Source: Nesterenkonia ebinurensis (GTDB lineage: Bacteria; Actinomycetota; Actinomycetes; Actinomycetales; Micrococcaceae). From it: a DNA stretch of 64,000 nucleotides. Shown here piece by piece: positions 15,921 through 25,729 of this stretch. Under the pieces are notes generated by a model, which had not been told where the DNA came from, made no database searches, and worked only from the letters and a program-made list of their open reading frames with translations. How positions within the stretch are numbered: position 1 is the first letter of the stretch; each line of letters starts with the position of its first letter. The translations under genes were made by a program, and so were the position numbers. The stretch is taken from the NCBI RefSeq assembly GCF_008711175.1, contig NZ_VWNF01000011.1, positions 434,001-498,000 of the forward strand. Reading direction: 5' to 3'.

Positions 15921-15928
15921 GAGTCTCT

Positions 15929-16447
15929 ATGAGCTTGTCCGCCGCTACCCTTGCACGGCCCGATGCCCCTGCCGACCCGCTGGCCCTGCGTGCCGCATTC
16001 GCCCAGTTCCCCCAGGGCGTGGTGGTGGTCGGCGCTGAGATCGACGGCGCCCCCGAGGGACTGGTGGCCTCCACCTTCACCGTCGGCGTCTCGCTGGACC
16101 CGCCGCTGGTGACCTTCGCCGTCCAGCACTCCTCCAAGACCTGGCCCCGGCTGCGCGAGAGCGCCACCCGCCTGGGGGTCTCGGTGCTGGGCGCTGATCA
16201 GCAGGGGCTCTGCCGGCAGATCGCTTCCAAGGATCGGGCGCAGCGGTTCACCGGGGTGGAGTACACCGCCGACGGCGGCGGGGCCTTGACCATTGCTCAC
16301 TCTCCTCTGCAGCTGGGCACCTGCATCTACAGCCAATTCACCGCTGGGGATCACGATGTGGTGGTCTTGGAAGTTCTGGACCTGAACGTGGATGAGACCC
16401 GCACCGGTCTGGTCTTCCACCAGAGCGCGTTCAAACCGCTGCCGTGA
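15929..16447 (+). CDS. Flavin reductase (HpaC/DszD-like, flavin_reduct domain)
   Basis: 172 aa from ATG 15929. An upstream in-frame ATG exists, but it lies inside the SAM riboswitch, and GGGAGAG serves 15929. The protein is a split-barrel flavin reductase: LRAAFAQFPQGVVVVGAEI, LVASTFTVGVSLDPPLVTFAV and a late HDVVVLEVLDL match the family that reduces FMN with NAD(P)H and releases it to partner monooxygenases. It is the only such reductase in the window and can be expected to feed the LLM and DszC-like enzymes at 2646, 7532, 10093 and 11328. Its stop overlaps the GTG of the next gene (GTGA). Confidence 0.88.
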   Translation: MSLSAATLARPDAPADPLALRAAFAQFPQGVVVVGAEIDGAPEGLVASTFTVGVSLDPPLVTFAVQHSSKTWPRLRESATRLGVSVLGADQQGLCRQIASKDRAQRFTGVEYTADGGGALTIAHSPLQLGTCIYSQFTAGDHDVVVLEVLDLNVDETRTGLVFHQSAFKPLP

Positions 16448-18492
16448 CCGCTGATGTGCACCGCTGGGCCGAGCCCCGGACTGAAGAGGAACGACTGCGC
16501 TTCTGGGAGCGCGCCGCCGAGTTGCTCAGCTGGGAGGCCCCCTGGCACACCACGCACACCTGGACTCCACCAGATCCCGAGACTCGCCGCGGCCCGGAGA
16601 TCCGCTGGTTTGAGGGCGGGCGGCTCAATGCCGCAGTCAACTGTGTGGATCGGCACGTGGCCGCCGGACTCGGCGATCGCGTGGCCCTGCACTTTGAGGG
16701 GGAACCCGGTGACCGAGCCGATATCACCTACGAGCAGCTGCAGGACAGGGTGAACCAGGCCGCCAACGCCTTAGAAGCTTTGGGCCTCACCTCCGGAGAC
16801 CGTGTGGTGATCTACCTGCCGGTGCTGGTGGAGACCATTGTGATCACCCTGGCCTGCGCGCGCATCGGGGCAGTCCACCAACTGGTCTTCGGCGGGTTCT
16901 CCGCTGAGGCGCTGCGCTTCCGGGTCCAGGACACCGGGACCAAACTGGTGGTCACCACCGATGGTCAGTACCGGCGGGGAAAGGCCGTGCCGGTGAAGGA
17001 GAACGTCGATACCGCAGTCGCCGGGCTCACCACCGATGCCGGCGGCACCGTCGAGCACGTGCTGGTGATCCGGCGGACCGGCTCTGAGATCCCGTGGACC
17101 GGCAGGGATCTCAACGGGGACGGCTTAGGCCGCGACCTGTGGTGGCATGAGGTGGTGGAGACCGCTTCCACCGAGCATGCCGCGGAGTTCTTCGACGCCG
17201 AGACCCCACTGTTCATCATGTACACCTCCGGGACCACCGGGAAGCCGAAGGGTCTGGTCCACACCACCGGCGGCTACCTCACCGGCGCCCTGTTCAGCTA
17301 CCTGCGGCTCTTCGCCCACCCGGACCCTGAGCAGCGCAAGCAGGACGTGCACTGGTGCACCGCGGACCTGGCCTGGGTCACCGCGCACACCTATGAGATA
17401 TACGGACCGCTGGCCGCCGGGGCCACCCAGGTGATCTACGAGGGCGTGCCCAATGTCCCACACCCGGGCCGCCACTTAGAGATCATCGCCCGCCATCGGG
17501 TGACCAGCTACTACACCGCCCCCACCCTGGTCCGCTCCCTGATGGGCTGGTTCCCTGACGGTGTGCCCGCCGACTATGACCTCAGCTCGGTCCGGTTGGC
17601 CGGCACCGTGGGCGAGGCGATCAACCCGGAGGCGGCCCGCTGGCTGCGCACTCAGATCGGCAGAGACCGCCACGATGAGCACGGCAGACCCGGCCTGCCC
17701 CTGGTGGATACCTGGTGGCAGTCCGAATCCGGCTCCACGGTGCTCTCCCCACGCCCGGAGTCCCCCGGGTTCAAACCCGGCAGCGTGGCACGTGAGCTGC
17801 CGGGCTGGCGGGCTGACGTCGTCGACGATCAGGGCCGCCCCACTTCCCCCGGTGTGCAGGGCAATGTGGTCATCACCCGCCCCGGTCCTTCGATGGCCCG
17901 GACAGTGTGGGGGAATCCGGAACGCTATTACAGCAGCTACTGGGAGAAGTACGCGCATGCTGAGAACGGCCGCGGCTGGTTCTTGGCCGGAGACGCCGGA
18001 CAGTACGACCCCGAGGGGGACATCTGGATTCTGGGCCGGATCGATGATGCGATCAACATCTCCGGGCATCTGCTCTCCACCATCGAGATCGAATCCGCCC
18101 TGGTCAGCCACCCGGATGTAGTCGAGGCCGGGGTCGCCCCAGTCTATGACCCCACCACCGGGCATGCCGCGGCCGCATTCGTGGTGCTCACTGCTGCCGC
18201 CCGCGAGCGCATCCCACACCACAGCGCCGCCGAGTCTGATCTGATCAGCCGACTGCGGGCCCACGTGGGGCAGGTGATCGGTCCGGTGGCCAAACCGCGT
18301 ACCGTCATCCCGGTCCCCGAGGTGCCCAAGACCAGGTCTGGGAAGATCATGCGCCGGCTGCTGACCCAGCTCCACGACGGTCAGCGCCTGGGCGACACCA
18401 CGAGCCTGCAGAACGAACCCTGCGTGCCGAAGATCCAACAAATCTGTCAGACTCTAGGCACAGCACCTGTGAAGGAGAACGCACCACAATGA
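16444..18492 (+). CDS. acs: Acetyl-CoA synthetase-like AMP-forming ligase
   Basis: 682 aa with GTG start overlapping the flavin reductase stop. The ANL-superfamily motifs are complete: YTSGTTGKPKG at about residue 260, VDTWWQSESGS carrying the Trp that limits the acyl pocket to small acids, the ILGRIDDAINISGHLLS hinge, and RSGKIMRR with the acetylatable Lys at about 634. Acetate or another short acid is activated to its CoA ester. The canonical TETGG after the Trp is SESGS here, so substrate preference may be shifted. In a SAM-riboswitch operon next to metY it might provide acetyl-CoA for O-acetylhomoserine, or salvage the carbon acid left after desulfurisation. Both are inferences. Confidence 0.85.
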   Translation: MTADVHRWAEPRTEEERLRFWERAAELLSWEAPWHTTHTWTPPDPETRRGPEIRWFEGGRLNAAVNCVDRHVAAGLGDRVALHFEGEPGDRADITYEQLQDRVNQAANALEALGLTSGDRVVIYLPVLVETIVITLACARIGAVHQLVFGGFSAEALRFRVQDTGTKLVVTTDGQYRRGKAVPVKENVDTAVAGLTTDAGGTVEHVLVIRRTGSEIPWTGRDLNGDGLGRDLWWHEVVETASTEHAAEFFDAETPLFIMYTSGTTGKPKGLVHTTGGYLTGALFSYLRLFAHPDPEQRKQDVHWCTADLAWVTAHTYEIYGPLAAGATQVIYEGVPNVPHPGRHLEIIARHRVTSYYTAPTLVRSLMGWFPDGVPADYDLSSVRLAGTVGEAINPEAARWLRTQIGRDRHDEHGRPGLPLVDTWWQSESGSTVLSPRPESPGFKPGSVARELPGWRADVVDDQGRPTSPGVQGNVVITRPGPSMARTVWGNPERYYSSYWEKYAHAENGRGWFLAGDAGQYDPEGDIWILGRIDDAINISGHLLSTIEIESALVSHPDVVEAGVAPVYDPTTGHAAAAFVVLTAAARERIPHHSAAESDLISRLRAHVGQVIGPVAKPRTVIPVPEVPKTRSGKIMRRLLTQLHDGQRLGDTTSLQNEPCVPKIQQICQTLGTAPVKENAPQ

Positions 18493-19778
18493 CCACTGAT
18501 CGGCAGTTCGGCTTCCGTACCCGGGCCCTGCACGCCGGGGCTATCCCGGATGCTACCTACGGCACCCGGGCGGTGCCGATCCACCAGTCCACCAGCTTCG
18601 TGTTTCAAGACACCGACGACGCCGCCAACCTCTTTGCCCTGCAGAAGTTCGGAAATATCTACTCCCGTATCGGCAACCCCACAGTGGCCGCCCTGGAGGA
18701 GCGGATCGCCTCCCTGGAGGGCGGCATCGGAGCAGTGGCCACCGCCTCCGGGATGAGCGCGGAGTTCCTGGTCTTCGCCGCCCTGTGCCAGCAGGGCGAC
18801 CATATCGTGGCCAGCTCCAAGCTCTACGGCGGCACGGTCACCCAGCTGGATGTCTCACTGCGCCGGTTCGGCATCGAGACCACTTTTGTGAACTCAGACG
18901 AGGCCGCGGACTTCAAGGCAGCACTTCAGGAGAACACCAAACTGATCTTCACCGAGGTGGTCTCCAACCCAGCCAGCGATATCGTGGACCTCCCAGGTCT
19001 GGCTGAAGTGGCCCATGCGCACAGCATCCCGCTGGTGGTCGATTCCACTCTGACTACCCCGTTCCTGTTCCGTCCGCTGGAGCACGGGGCTGATATCGTG
19101 ACCCATTCGGTGACCAAGTTCCTGGGCGGACACGGGACCACTCTGGGCGGCGTCGTGGTCGAATCGGGGAAGTTCCCCTGGGACAACGGCCGGTTCCCGC
19201 AGATGACCGAGCATGTGGAGTCCTACGGGGGGCTGTCCTGGTGGGGTAATTTTGCCGAGTACGGGTTCCTGACCAAGCTACGCGCTGAGCAGCTGCGCGA
19301 CTTCGGGCCGAGCCTGACCCCGCAGGCGGCCTTCCAGCTGATCCAGGGCATTGAGACTCTGCCGCAACGGATGGTCGAGCATGTGACCAATGCGCAGAAG
19401 GTGGCGCAGTGGCTTGAGGCTGATCCGCGCGTGGACTATGTGAACTTTTCCGGACTGCCCAGCCACCGACACCATGCCCGGGCCAAGGAGCTTCTGCCCG
19501 AGGGAGTGAGCTCGGTGTTCAGCTTCGGGATCTCCGGCGGCCGGGAGAATGGGGTCCGGTTCATCGAGTCTCTGCAGCTGGCTAGCCATCTGGCCAATGT
19601 GGGCGATGCCCGCACCCTGATCCTGCACCCGGCCTCCACCACCCACCAGCAGCTGAATGCTGAGCAGCTGGTGGCCGCAGGCGTACCTGATGACCTGATC
19701 AGGATTTCTGTGGGCCTGGAAGATGTTGAAGACATCATCTGGGACCTGGACCAAGCCCTTGAGGAGGCAACCCGATGA
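18489..19778 (+). CDS. metY: O-acetylhomoserine aminocarboxypropyltransferase (sulfhydrylase)
   Basis: 429 aa, ATGA overlap with the preceding gene and a good AAGGAG upstream. It is a Cys/Met-metabolism PLP enzyme (fold type I) with [21 protein letters not shown] as the N-terminal cofactor region and the PLP Lys at about residue 210 in [10 protein letters not shown]. The long insertions and total length of about 430 aa fit MetY/Met17, which joins O-acetylhomoserine with sulfide to form homocysteine, rather than the shorter MetB or MetZ. It sits in a SAM-riboswitch operon, so it is the point at which scavenged sulfide would enter methionine and SAM synthesis. It is coupled to a CoA-binding protein downstream (ATGA). 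Confidence 0.92.
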   Translation: MTTDRQFGFRTRALHAGAIPDATYGTRAVPIHQSTSFVFQDTDDAANLFALQKFGNIYSRIGNPTVAALEERIASLEGGIGAVATASGMSAEFLVFAALCQQGDHIVASSKLYGGTVTQLDVSLRRFGIETTFVNSDEAADFKAALQENTKLIFTEVVSNPASDIVDLPGLAEVAHAHSIPLVVDSTLTTPFLFRPLEHGADIVTHSVTKFLGGHGTTLGGVVVESGKFPWDNGRFPQMTEHVESYGGLSWWGNFAEYGFLTKLRAEQLRDFGPSLTPQAAFQLIQGIETLPQRMVEHVTNAQKVAQWLEADPRVDYVNFSGLPSHRHHARAKELLPEGVSSVFSFGISGGRENGVRFIESLQLASHLANVGDARTLILHPASTTHQQLNAEQLVAAGVPDDLIRISVGLEDVEDIIWDLDQALEEATR

Positions 19779-20305
19779 GCACCGCGACACCCACCACCTC
19801 AGAACACCCCAATGGGCTCTGGGATGAGCCCGGCCCGGCCCGCCGGCTGCAGCTGCTGCGCTCCGCGGAGTCAGTGGCGATCATCGGGATGAGCGATAAG
19901 CCCTCCCGGGCCAGCTACTTTGTGGCCACCTATTTGAAGTCTGACTCCAGCTACCGGCAGTACTTTGTGAACCCCCGCCTGGTGGGCAAGACTGTGCTGG
20001 GCGAGCCTGGCTATGCCACGCTGAAGGATCTTCCGGAGGCCCCTGACATTGTGGTGGCCTTCCGCAAACCTGCCGATCTTCCTGACCTGGCCCGGGAGGC
20101 CGCTGAGGCGGGTGCGAAGACCCTGTGGGTGCAGCTGGGCATCCACTCGGAGGAGGCCATGCAGGTGGCCACCGATCTGGGGCTGAATGCAGTGCAGAAC
20201 CGGTGCATCAAGATCGAGCACGGCCGCTTCCACGGCAATCTGCACCTGGGTGGCTTTGATACCGGCGTCATCTCCGCCAAGCGCCAGCTGCGGGACTCTA
20301 CTTAG
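19775..20305 (+). CDS. CoA-binding domain protein (YccU type)
   Basis: 176 aa, starting within the metY stop (ATGA). The Rossmann-like CoA-binding domain shows VAIIGMSDKPSRASYFVATY near residue 30, PDIVVAFRKPADLP, and VQNRCIKIEHGRFHG with a conserved Cys near the end. YccU-family proteins bind CoA but their function is not settled. The tight coupling to metY suggests a role in the sulfhydrylation step, for example as a sulfur or thiol carrier using the conserved Cys, but this is speculative. Last gene of the riboswitch D operon. Confidence 0.85.
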   Translation: MSTATPTTSEHPNGLWDEPGPARRLQLLRSAESVAIIGMSDKPSRASYFVATYLKSDSSYRQYFVNPRLVGKTVLGEPGYATLKDLPEAPDIVVAFRKPADLPDLAREAAEAGAKTLWVQLGIHSEEAMQVATDLGLNAVQNRCIKIEHGRFHGNLHLGGFDTGVISAKRQLRDST

Positions 20306-20419
20306 CATCCATCCCAGGGATTGCCCAGGAATCGTCTAGGTGAGACTCCGAAAAGTACCGTAAACCTGGTGACTGCCTTGGCTATGACTCAAAATTCAGG
20401 ACGGATCAGGACCGACTCC

Positions 20420-21136
20420 ATGACTTTCACCACCGTGCACCCCGCTACCCGCAGCCTCACCGCCCTGCTGGGCGTCGGAGCACTCACCTTCACCCTGGCA
20501 GCCTGCGGCGATGACGATGACCGCACCCCCGGCCAGCTCGGCCAGGAGCCTGAGACCCACGACGAAGAAGTCGACGCGCCCGCCGACGATCCTGAAGGGG
20601 ACGACGACGAGGAGCCTGAGGACCAGGATGACCCCCTCGACCAAGAGGATGACGACGGCGCCCTGGATGATGACAGCGAAGACCCCTTTGACAATGACAA
20701 CAGCAGCTACACCGGCGACTTTGCTGCCTGCGACCTGCTGAGCGAGGACGAGCTGGACGGGATCCTCGGCGGCGGATATGACATTGAGATCGAAGAGCTC
20801 GATTACAGTCAGACCCGCGACCAGTGCGAGTGGGAGTGGGAGCACCCCGATGACATGTGGGACTTCGGGTTCCTGAGCATCAGCCTGACCGGTCCTGACG
20901 ACCGGGTCTCCAATGCTGATGTCTATGAAGGCATCCTGGAGACTGAGGAGAGCCTGGGCGAGGTCCAGGAGCTGGCTGGGATCGGTGATGCCGCCTTCTA
21001 CCGTACCGACGGCTACTCCATGGAGATCCTCTTCGATGACCATCTGATTGCGGTCAACGGCGCTGGTGTGCACGGTGAGAACGACTGGCAGGACATCGCC
21101 GAGGAGGTCGCCGAGGTCATCAACGCCAACCTCTGA
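20420..21136 (+). CDS. Secreted lipoprotein with acidic linker (DUF3558-like, tentative)
   Basis: 238 aa from ATG 20420, chosen because it is followed at once by a signal peptide (SLTALLGVGALTFTLAACGD, lipidated Cys at about residue 29); an in-frame frame continues upstream without a signal. A segment of about 65 residues made largely of Asp, Glu and Pro follows. The C-terminal domain begins CDLLSEDELDGILGG and contains a second Cys in RDQCEWEWEH, a spacing reminiscent of DUF3558 lipoproteins of actinobacteria. Function unknown; it is exposed on the outer face of the membrane. It stands alone, convergent with purA. The very acidic linker is shared in style with PhnD and may reflect adaptation to salt. 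Confidence 0.75.
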   Translation: MTFTTVHPATRSLTALLGVGALTFTLAACGDDDDRTPGQLGQEPETHDEEVDAPADDPEGDDDEEPEDQDDPLDQEDDDGALDDDSEDPFDNDNSSYTGDFAACDLLSEDELDGILGGGYDIEIEELDYSQTRDQCEWEWEHPDDMWDFGFLSISLTGPDDRVSNADVYEGILETEESLGEVQELAGIGDAAFYRTDGYSMEILFDDHLIAVNGAGVHGENDWQDIAEEVAEVINANL

Positions 21137-21263
21137 GCACATTTCGCCCTAGCGGCGGCGCGGGCCTCCACTGCCTGGATGACGATCCAAGCACCCCCGG
21201 TGTCCATGCCCGCTGGATCATTGCTGAAAAGTGGCTGGAAGGTTGCCCGAGGTCTGTGGGGCG

Positions 21264-22550
<1,287 letters not shown>

Positions 22551-22677
22551 ATGGTGTCCTCTCACGCGGTCAAAGGCCGGCTCTGAGTCTATCAACGCGG
22601 AAGTCCAGCCAGCGTTGAGGCTCCCTGGCTAGGGTGAACAGTGAACATGGATACGCAGCTCAGGTAGTAAGGAGTAC

Positions 22678-22824
22678 ATGATGGCACTGCGCAGCATTCC
22701 GCGCATCGCTCTGCGCCACGCGCCCAAAGTTCTAGCCCCCAAGGCTTATGCAGGCTACTACGCCGTCTCCCGCGGAGCGCGCATCGCCCGCCGCGTGGTC
22801 GGCCCGGGGCGGGGCCGCCGATGA
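22678..22824 (+). CDS. Small basic protein of unknown function (48 aa)
   Basis: A short frame starts at tandem ATGs (22678 and 22681) with AAGGAG five to eight bases upstream and ends in a TGA that overlaps the next ATG (ATGA at 22821). The peptide, starting MMALRSIPRIALRHAPKVL and ending in GPGRGRR, is rich in Arg and Lys with a Tyr-Tyr pair in the middle, and could form an amphipathic helix. The strong ribosome binding site and coupling to the 489-aa gene make it a credible gene. Not recognised as a known family. Confidence 0.65.
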   Translation: MMALRSIPRIALRHAPKVLAPKAYAGYYAVSRGARIARRVVGPGRGRR

Positions 22825-24290
22825 ACCTCAGCGGAGCGCGCACTGTCACCGATTTCGAATCTTCCATCAACGCAGTCCGGGCGGTCTCCGGGTTCCTGAA
22901 GGGCACCGGCCACCCGGCCATGGGCACCGGGCCCAGCTCCTCCCTGCTGGCCAAGGCCGCAGCTCTGCCCCCGCGCGGGGTGCGGGAGAAGCTCTACGAG
23001 CTCGCCGGGCGCAGTGAGGCCCTCCCGGAGCGGAAAGTGCCCCAGATTGACGTGGATGCCATTGACCGCTGGGTGGTCAAAGAGTACGACCGCGCCAGCT
23101 CACCTCATCAGACCTACCCGGCAGTGATGGTGGGGGCGGTCTCCGGTGCGGCGTTCTTTCTGGCCACCGCACTGGGGGTGCCGTTCCTGCCGCAGACTAC
23201 CTTGGTCTCGGTGCGCGACGGCACCACTCATCCTGATGACATCGCCGGGGCGATGCGCCGCTGGGCGCCGGCAGCCCGGCAGATCGCGGCCAATAATCCC
23301 CGGGTCAATGTCTACCATATGCACGATCCGGCCCAGGACCGGCCGATGATGGCTCAGGCCGCGTTCTTCCGGCTCAAGCGAAAGTCTCTGGGCCCGGTCT
23401 ACGCCCAGTTCCTGCGCGAGCGCCTGGACCCCGGCGGAGTCATCATCACACTGGACAGCACACGCACCTGGCGCTCCACCCAGACCGGGGAACGCAGTCT
23501 GTTCCAGTTCGGCTGCCTGGGCGGCATCCCTGAGGAGGAGTACAGCACCGGCAGTGAGCGGATCACCGAGTTCTTAGCCGACCAGGGTTCGGAGTACACC
23601 AGCTGGCAGCCCCCCGAGCCCACTGACCGCACTCCGGACGGAGAATGGGGCTTTGATCCGCAGCTCGGTGCTGCTGTGGACCAGCTGACAGCTGAGGCGG
23701 GGTGGCGGCGTCGTACCCTGCACCAGAATGAGCCGCAGGACAGCTCAGCGTTCATCGCCGAGCTCTACCGCCACTGGTACCGGCAGCTGGGGTGGCAGGA
23801 CAGCCGCTTGCTGGCCCAGACCTATAATCACCTGGACCCCTGGTACACCCTGACCACCGGCTCGGTGCCGTTCTGGAACAGGTTCCACATGCGGCCCAGC
23901 TTCGAGGTGCTCTCCGAGTACCTATCCGCCGCGGATGCCTATGACGAGGTGCTGATCAGCCTGTTCTCGCACGGACTGGACTCCCCCGGCCTGGTGGAGG
24001 TACCCGAATGGGACGAGCTGGCGCGCGCTTCAGCCACAGACCGGGGCGAGGTGATCGGTGTGGACAAGCAGGCCTATCCCGCCGATACCGGAGCCGCCTT
24101 CCGCTACCAGGAGGCCTTCAAGGACCTGGGCCCGCACCGAGAGCTTCCCGAGCCGCTGACTGTGGAGGAAATGGACGCGTTTGCGCAGAGCTATGGGACT
24201 GCCTACGACGACGCCGGCTCACTTCCCGAACACACTGACGACGTCACTGGCAAGGGCATCAGGAACCCGATCGCTTGGGTGCAGCCTTGA
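22821..24290 (+). CDS. Conserved-looking protein of unknown function (489 aa)
   Basis: 489 aa, translationally coupled to the small basic protein upstream. I do not recognise a family. The protein is cytosolic in composition, with one hydrophobic stretch at about residues 100-125 (PAVMVGAVSGAAFFLATALG) that reads more like a buried glycine-rich core than a membrane helix. Notable segments are VNVYHMHDPAQDRPMMAQAA, GGVIITLDSTRTWRST, and an aromatic-rich RHWYRQLGWQDSRLLA in the C-terminal half. His and Asp clusters could form an active site. A nested hairpin follows the stop within two bases. Codon use matches the neighbours, so no sign of recent transfer. Confidence 0.6.
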   Translation: MNLSGARTVTDFESSINAVRAVSGFLKGTGHPAMGTGPSSSLLAKAAALPPRGVREKLYELAGRSEALPERKVPQIDVDAIDRWVVKEYDRASSPHQTYPAVMVGAVSGAAFFLATALGVPFLPQTTLVSVRDGTTHPDDIAGAMRRWAPAARQIAANNPRVNVYHMHDPAQDRPMMAQAAFFRLKRKSLGPVYAQFLRERLDPGGVIITLDSTRTWRSTQTGERSLFQFGCLGGIPEEEYSTGSERITEFLADQGSEYTSWQPPEPTDRTPDGEWGFDPQLGAAVDQLTAEAGWRRRTLHQNEPQDSSAFIAELYRHWYRQLGWQDSRLLAQTYNHLDPWYTLTTGSVPFWNRFHMRPSFEVLSEYLSAADAYDEVLISLFSHGLDSPGLVEVPEWDELARASATDRGEVIGVDKQAYPADTGAAFRYQEAFKDLGPHRELPEPLTVEEMDAFAQSYGTAYDDAGSLPEHTDDVTGKGIRNPIAWVQP

Positions 24291-24292
24291 AC

Positions 24293-24360
24293 AACTACAC
24301 GGCCTTTTCTTAAGTACACCGGGTTATAAGGCGGTGTAGACAAGAAAACGCCGTGTAGTT
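24293..24360. terminator. Nested inverted repeat after the 489-aa gene
   Basis: Three concentric arm pairs: AACTACACGGC/GCCGTGTAGTT (outer, perfect), TTTTCTT/AAGAAAA (middle) and TACACCG/CGGTGTA (inner), with a 10-base loop. It begins two bases after the TGA at 24288-24290. A transcription terminator between the convergent gene ends is the likely role, though no run of T follows. Confidence 0.65.
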
Positions 24361-24422
24361 ATGCGGAGTTGGGAGGCGGTGGGGTTGAGCTGAGCAGATC
24401 CGGCACCCACCCCGGTGCGGCT

Positions 24423-25076
24423 TTAGCCTAGGCGGCCGCCGCTGGCTTCGAGGTAGCAAGCCGCGCAGAGGGACTGGTACCAGACGTCGGTGCCGTCGAT
24501 GGCCACCTGGTCTCCGTCAAAGATGATCTTCTCACCCTGCCGCCGCGTGTTGAACACAGCTTTGCGCCCGCAGTGACAGATGGTCTTCAGCTCCTCCAGG
24601 GAGTGAGCTAAGTCCATCAGTCGCGCTGAGCCGGGGAAAGCTCTGGTGCGGAAATCAGTACGGATGCCGTAGGCCAGCACGGGCACATCGTCCAGCACGG
24701 CGATGCGCAGCAGATCATCCACCTGATCCGGGGTGAGGAACTGTGCCTCGTCGATCAGCAGGCAGGATACGGGTTTGACCTGGACTGGTGCGGGGGCGGC
24801 GTCGTCGCTTTCCAGGTCCTCCAACAGGGTGCCTTCCGGGTCAGCGGCAGCCTGGCGGTGGAAGAGCTCGCGCAATGCGGCCTGGGGCGGGATGAGGAAG
24901 TCCGCACTGCGGATCATCCCGAGCCGGGAGACGATCTGGTCATCACCTTTGGTATCCACGGCGGGCTTGCCCAGCAGCACACGCTGGTTCCGTTCCTCGT
25001 AGTTGAAGGCGGCTTGGAGCAGTCCGGTGGACTTGCCGGAGTTCATCGCCCCGTAGCGGAAGTAGAGCTTGGCCAC
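24423..25076 (-). CDS. tdk: Thymidine kinase
   Basis: 217 aa from GTG 25076; the frame is open further upstream but that extension overlaps the DUF3151 gene and does not look like kinase. The type II thymidine kinase pattern is complete: P-loop GAMNSGKST at residues 9-17, the Walker B-like CLLIDEAQFLTPDQVDDL, the LAYGIRTDFRTRAFPGS strand, and zinc ligands in CHCGRKA and LCAACY. It phosphorylates thymidine (and deoxyuridine) with ATP in nucleotide salvage. It follows DUF3151 by 13 bases in the same direction. Confidence 0.93.
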   Translation of the reverse strand: MAKLYFRYGAMNSGKSTGLLQAAFNYEERNQRVLLGKPAVDTKGDDQIVSRLGMIRSADFLIPPQAALRELFHRQAAADPEGTLLEDLESDDAAPAPVQVKPVSCLLIDEAQFLTPDQVDDLLRIAVLDDVPVLAYGIRTDFRTRAFPGSARLMDLAHSLEELKTICHCGRKAVFNTRRQGEKIIFDGDQVAIDGTDVWYQSLCAACYLEASGGRLG

Positions 25077-25089
25077 GTCTGAGTTGTGT

Positions 25090-25515
25090 TCAGCCTCGCA
25101 GGGCGCGGATCTGCTCGGCGGCGGTGGGATCAGAGTCGTTGAGGAGCTTGCCGATGCGGTCCACCTCATTGACCTCGCCGATGGCGGCGGCGGCCTGGCC
25201 CAGTGCGGCCAGGGCGCGCAGGAAGCCGCGGTTAGGCTCGTGGCTCCACGGGACCGGGCCCTGCCCGCGCCAGCCGTTGGCACGCAGGGTGTCCAGGCCG
25301 CGGTGATAGCCCACCCGGGCGTAGGCGTAACCCTCTACGGTGTAGCCGGCGTCCAGGGCTTCCTCGGCCAGCAACGCCCACACCAGAGATGAGGTGGGGT
25401 GTTTGGCAGCCAGGTCCACCGGCTCCTCGCCGGCAGCCAGGGACTCAGTGACCTCCGGCTCAGCCGGCAGCAGGGTCGGATCAGGCTCCATGAGATTACG
25501 TCCAACTACGCTCAT
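25090..25515 (-). CDS. DUF3151 family protein
   Basis: 141 aa. The actinobacterial DUF3151 pattern is recognisable: NLMEPDPTLLPAEPEV at the N-terminus, KHPTSSLVWALLAEEALDAG, and YARVGYHRGLDTLRANGWRG with the later FLRALAALGQAAAAIGEVNE. Function unknown; the helical make-up recalls tetratricopeptide proteins. The ATG at 25515 has GGATG upstream; a second ATG eight codons in is possible. It is followed by tdk. Confidence 0.85.
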   Translation of the reverse strand: MSVVGRNLMEPDPTLLPAEPEVTESLAAGEEPVDLAAKHPTSSLVWALLAEEALDAGYTVEGYAYARVGYHRGLDTLRANGWRGQGPVPWSHEPNRGFLRALAALGQAAAAIGEVNEVDRIGKLLNDSDPTAAEQIRALRG

Positions 25516-25569
25516 GGGGACATCCTATGCTCTGCCGTGCCATCAACAGGTTTTAATCCCGTCACTGTC

Positions 25570-25641
25570 GTTCGGTGGCCGCAAATGACGACGTTCCTGG
25601 GCAGATTTCTGCCGATTTATGGTCATTCGTGACCACCGAAC
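25570..25641. terminator. Nested inverted repeat between phnE2 and DUF3151
   Basis: Outer arms GTTCGGTGG/CCACCGAAC, middle arms AATGAC/GTCATT and inner arms GGCAG/CTGCC. The gap 25516-25729 contains no other gene. It lies downstream of the phosphonate transporter operon and upstream of DUF3151, so termination of the phn transcript is the likely role. Confidence 0.55.
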
Positions 25642-25729
25642 AGCAAAAGACTGCCCGTGGCTCATCGCGCGCTGGCCTCAGCCGGGCGTTGGGGGCTCGG
25701 ATCGGGCATCGCCGGGACTTACACGGGAC

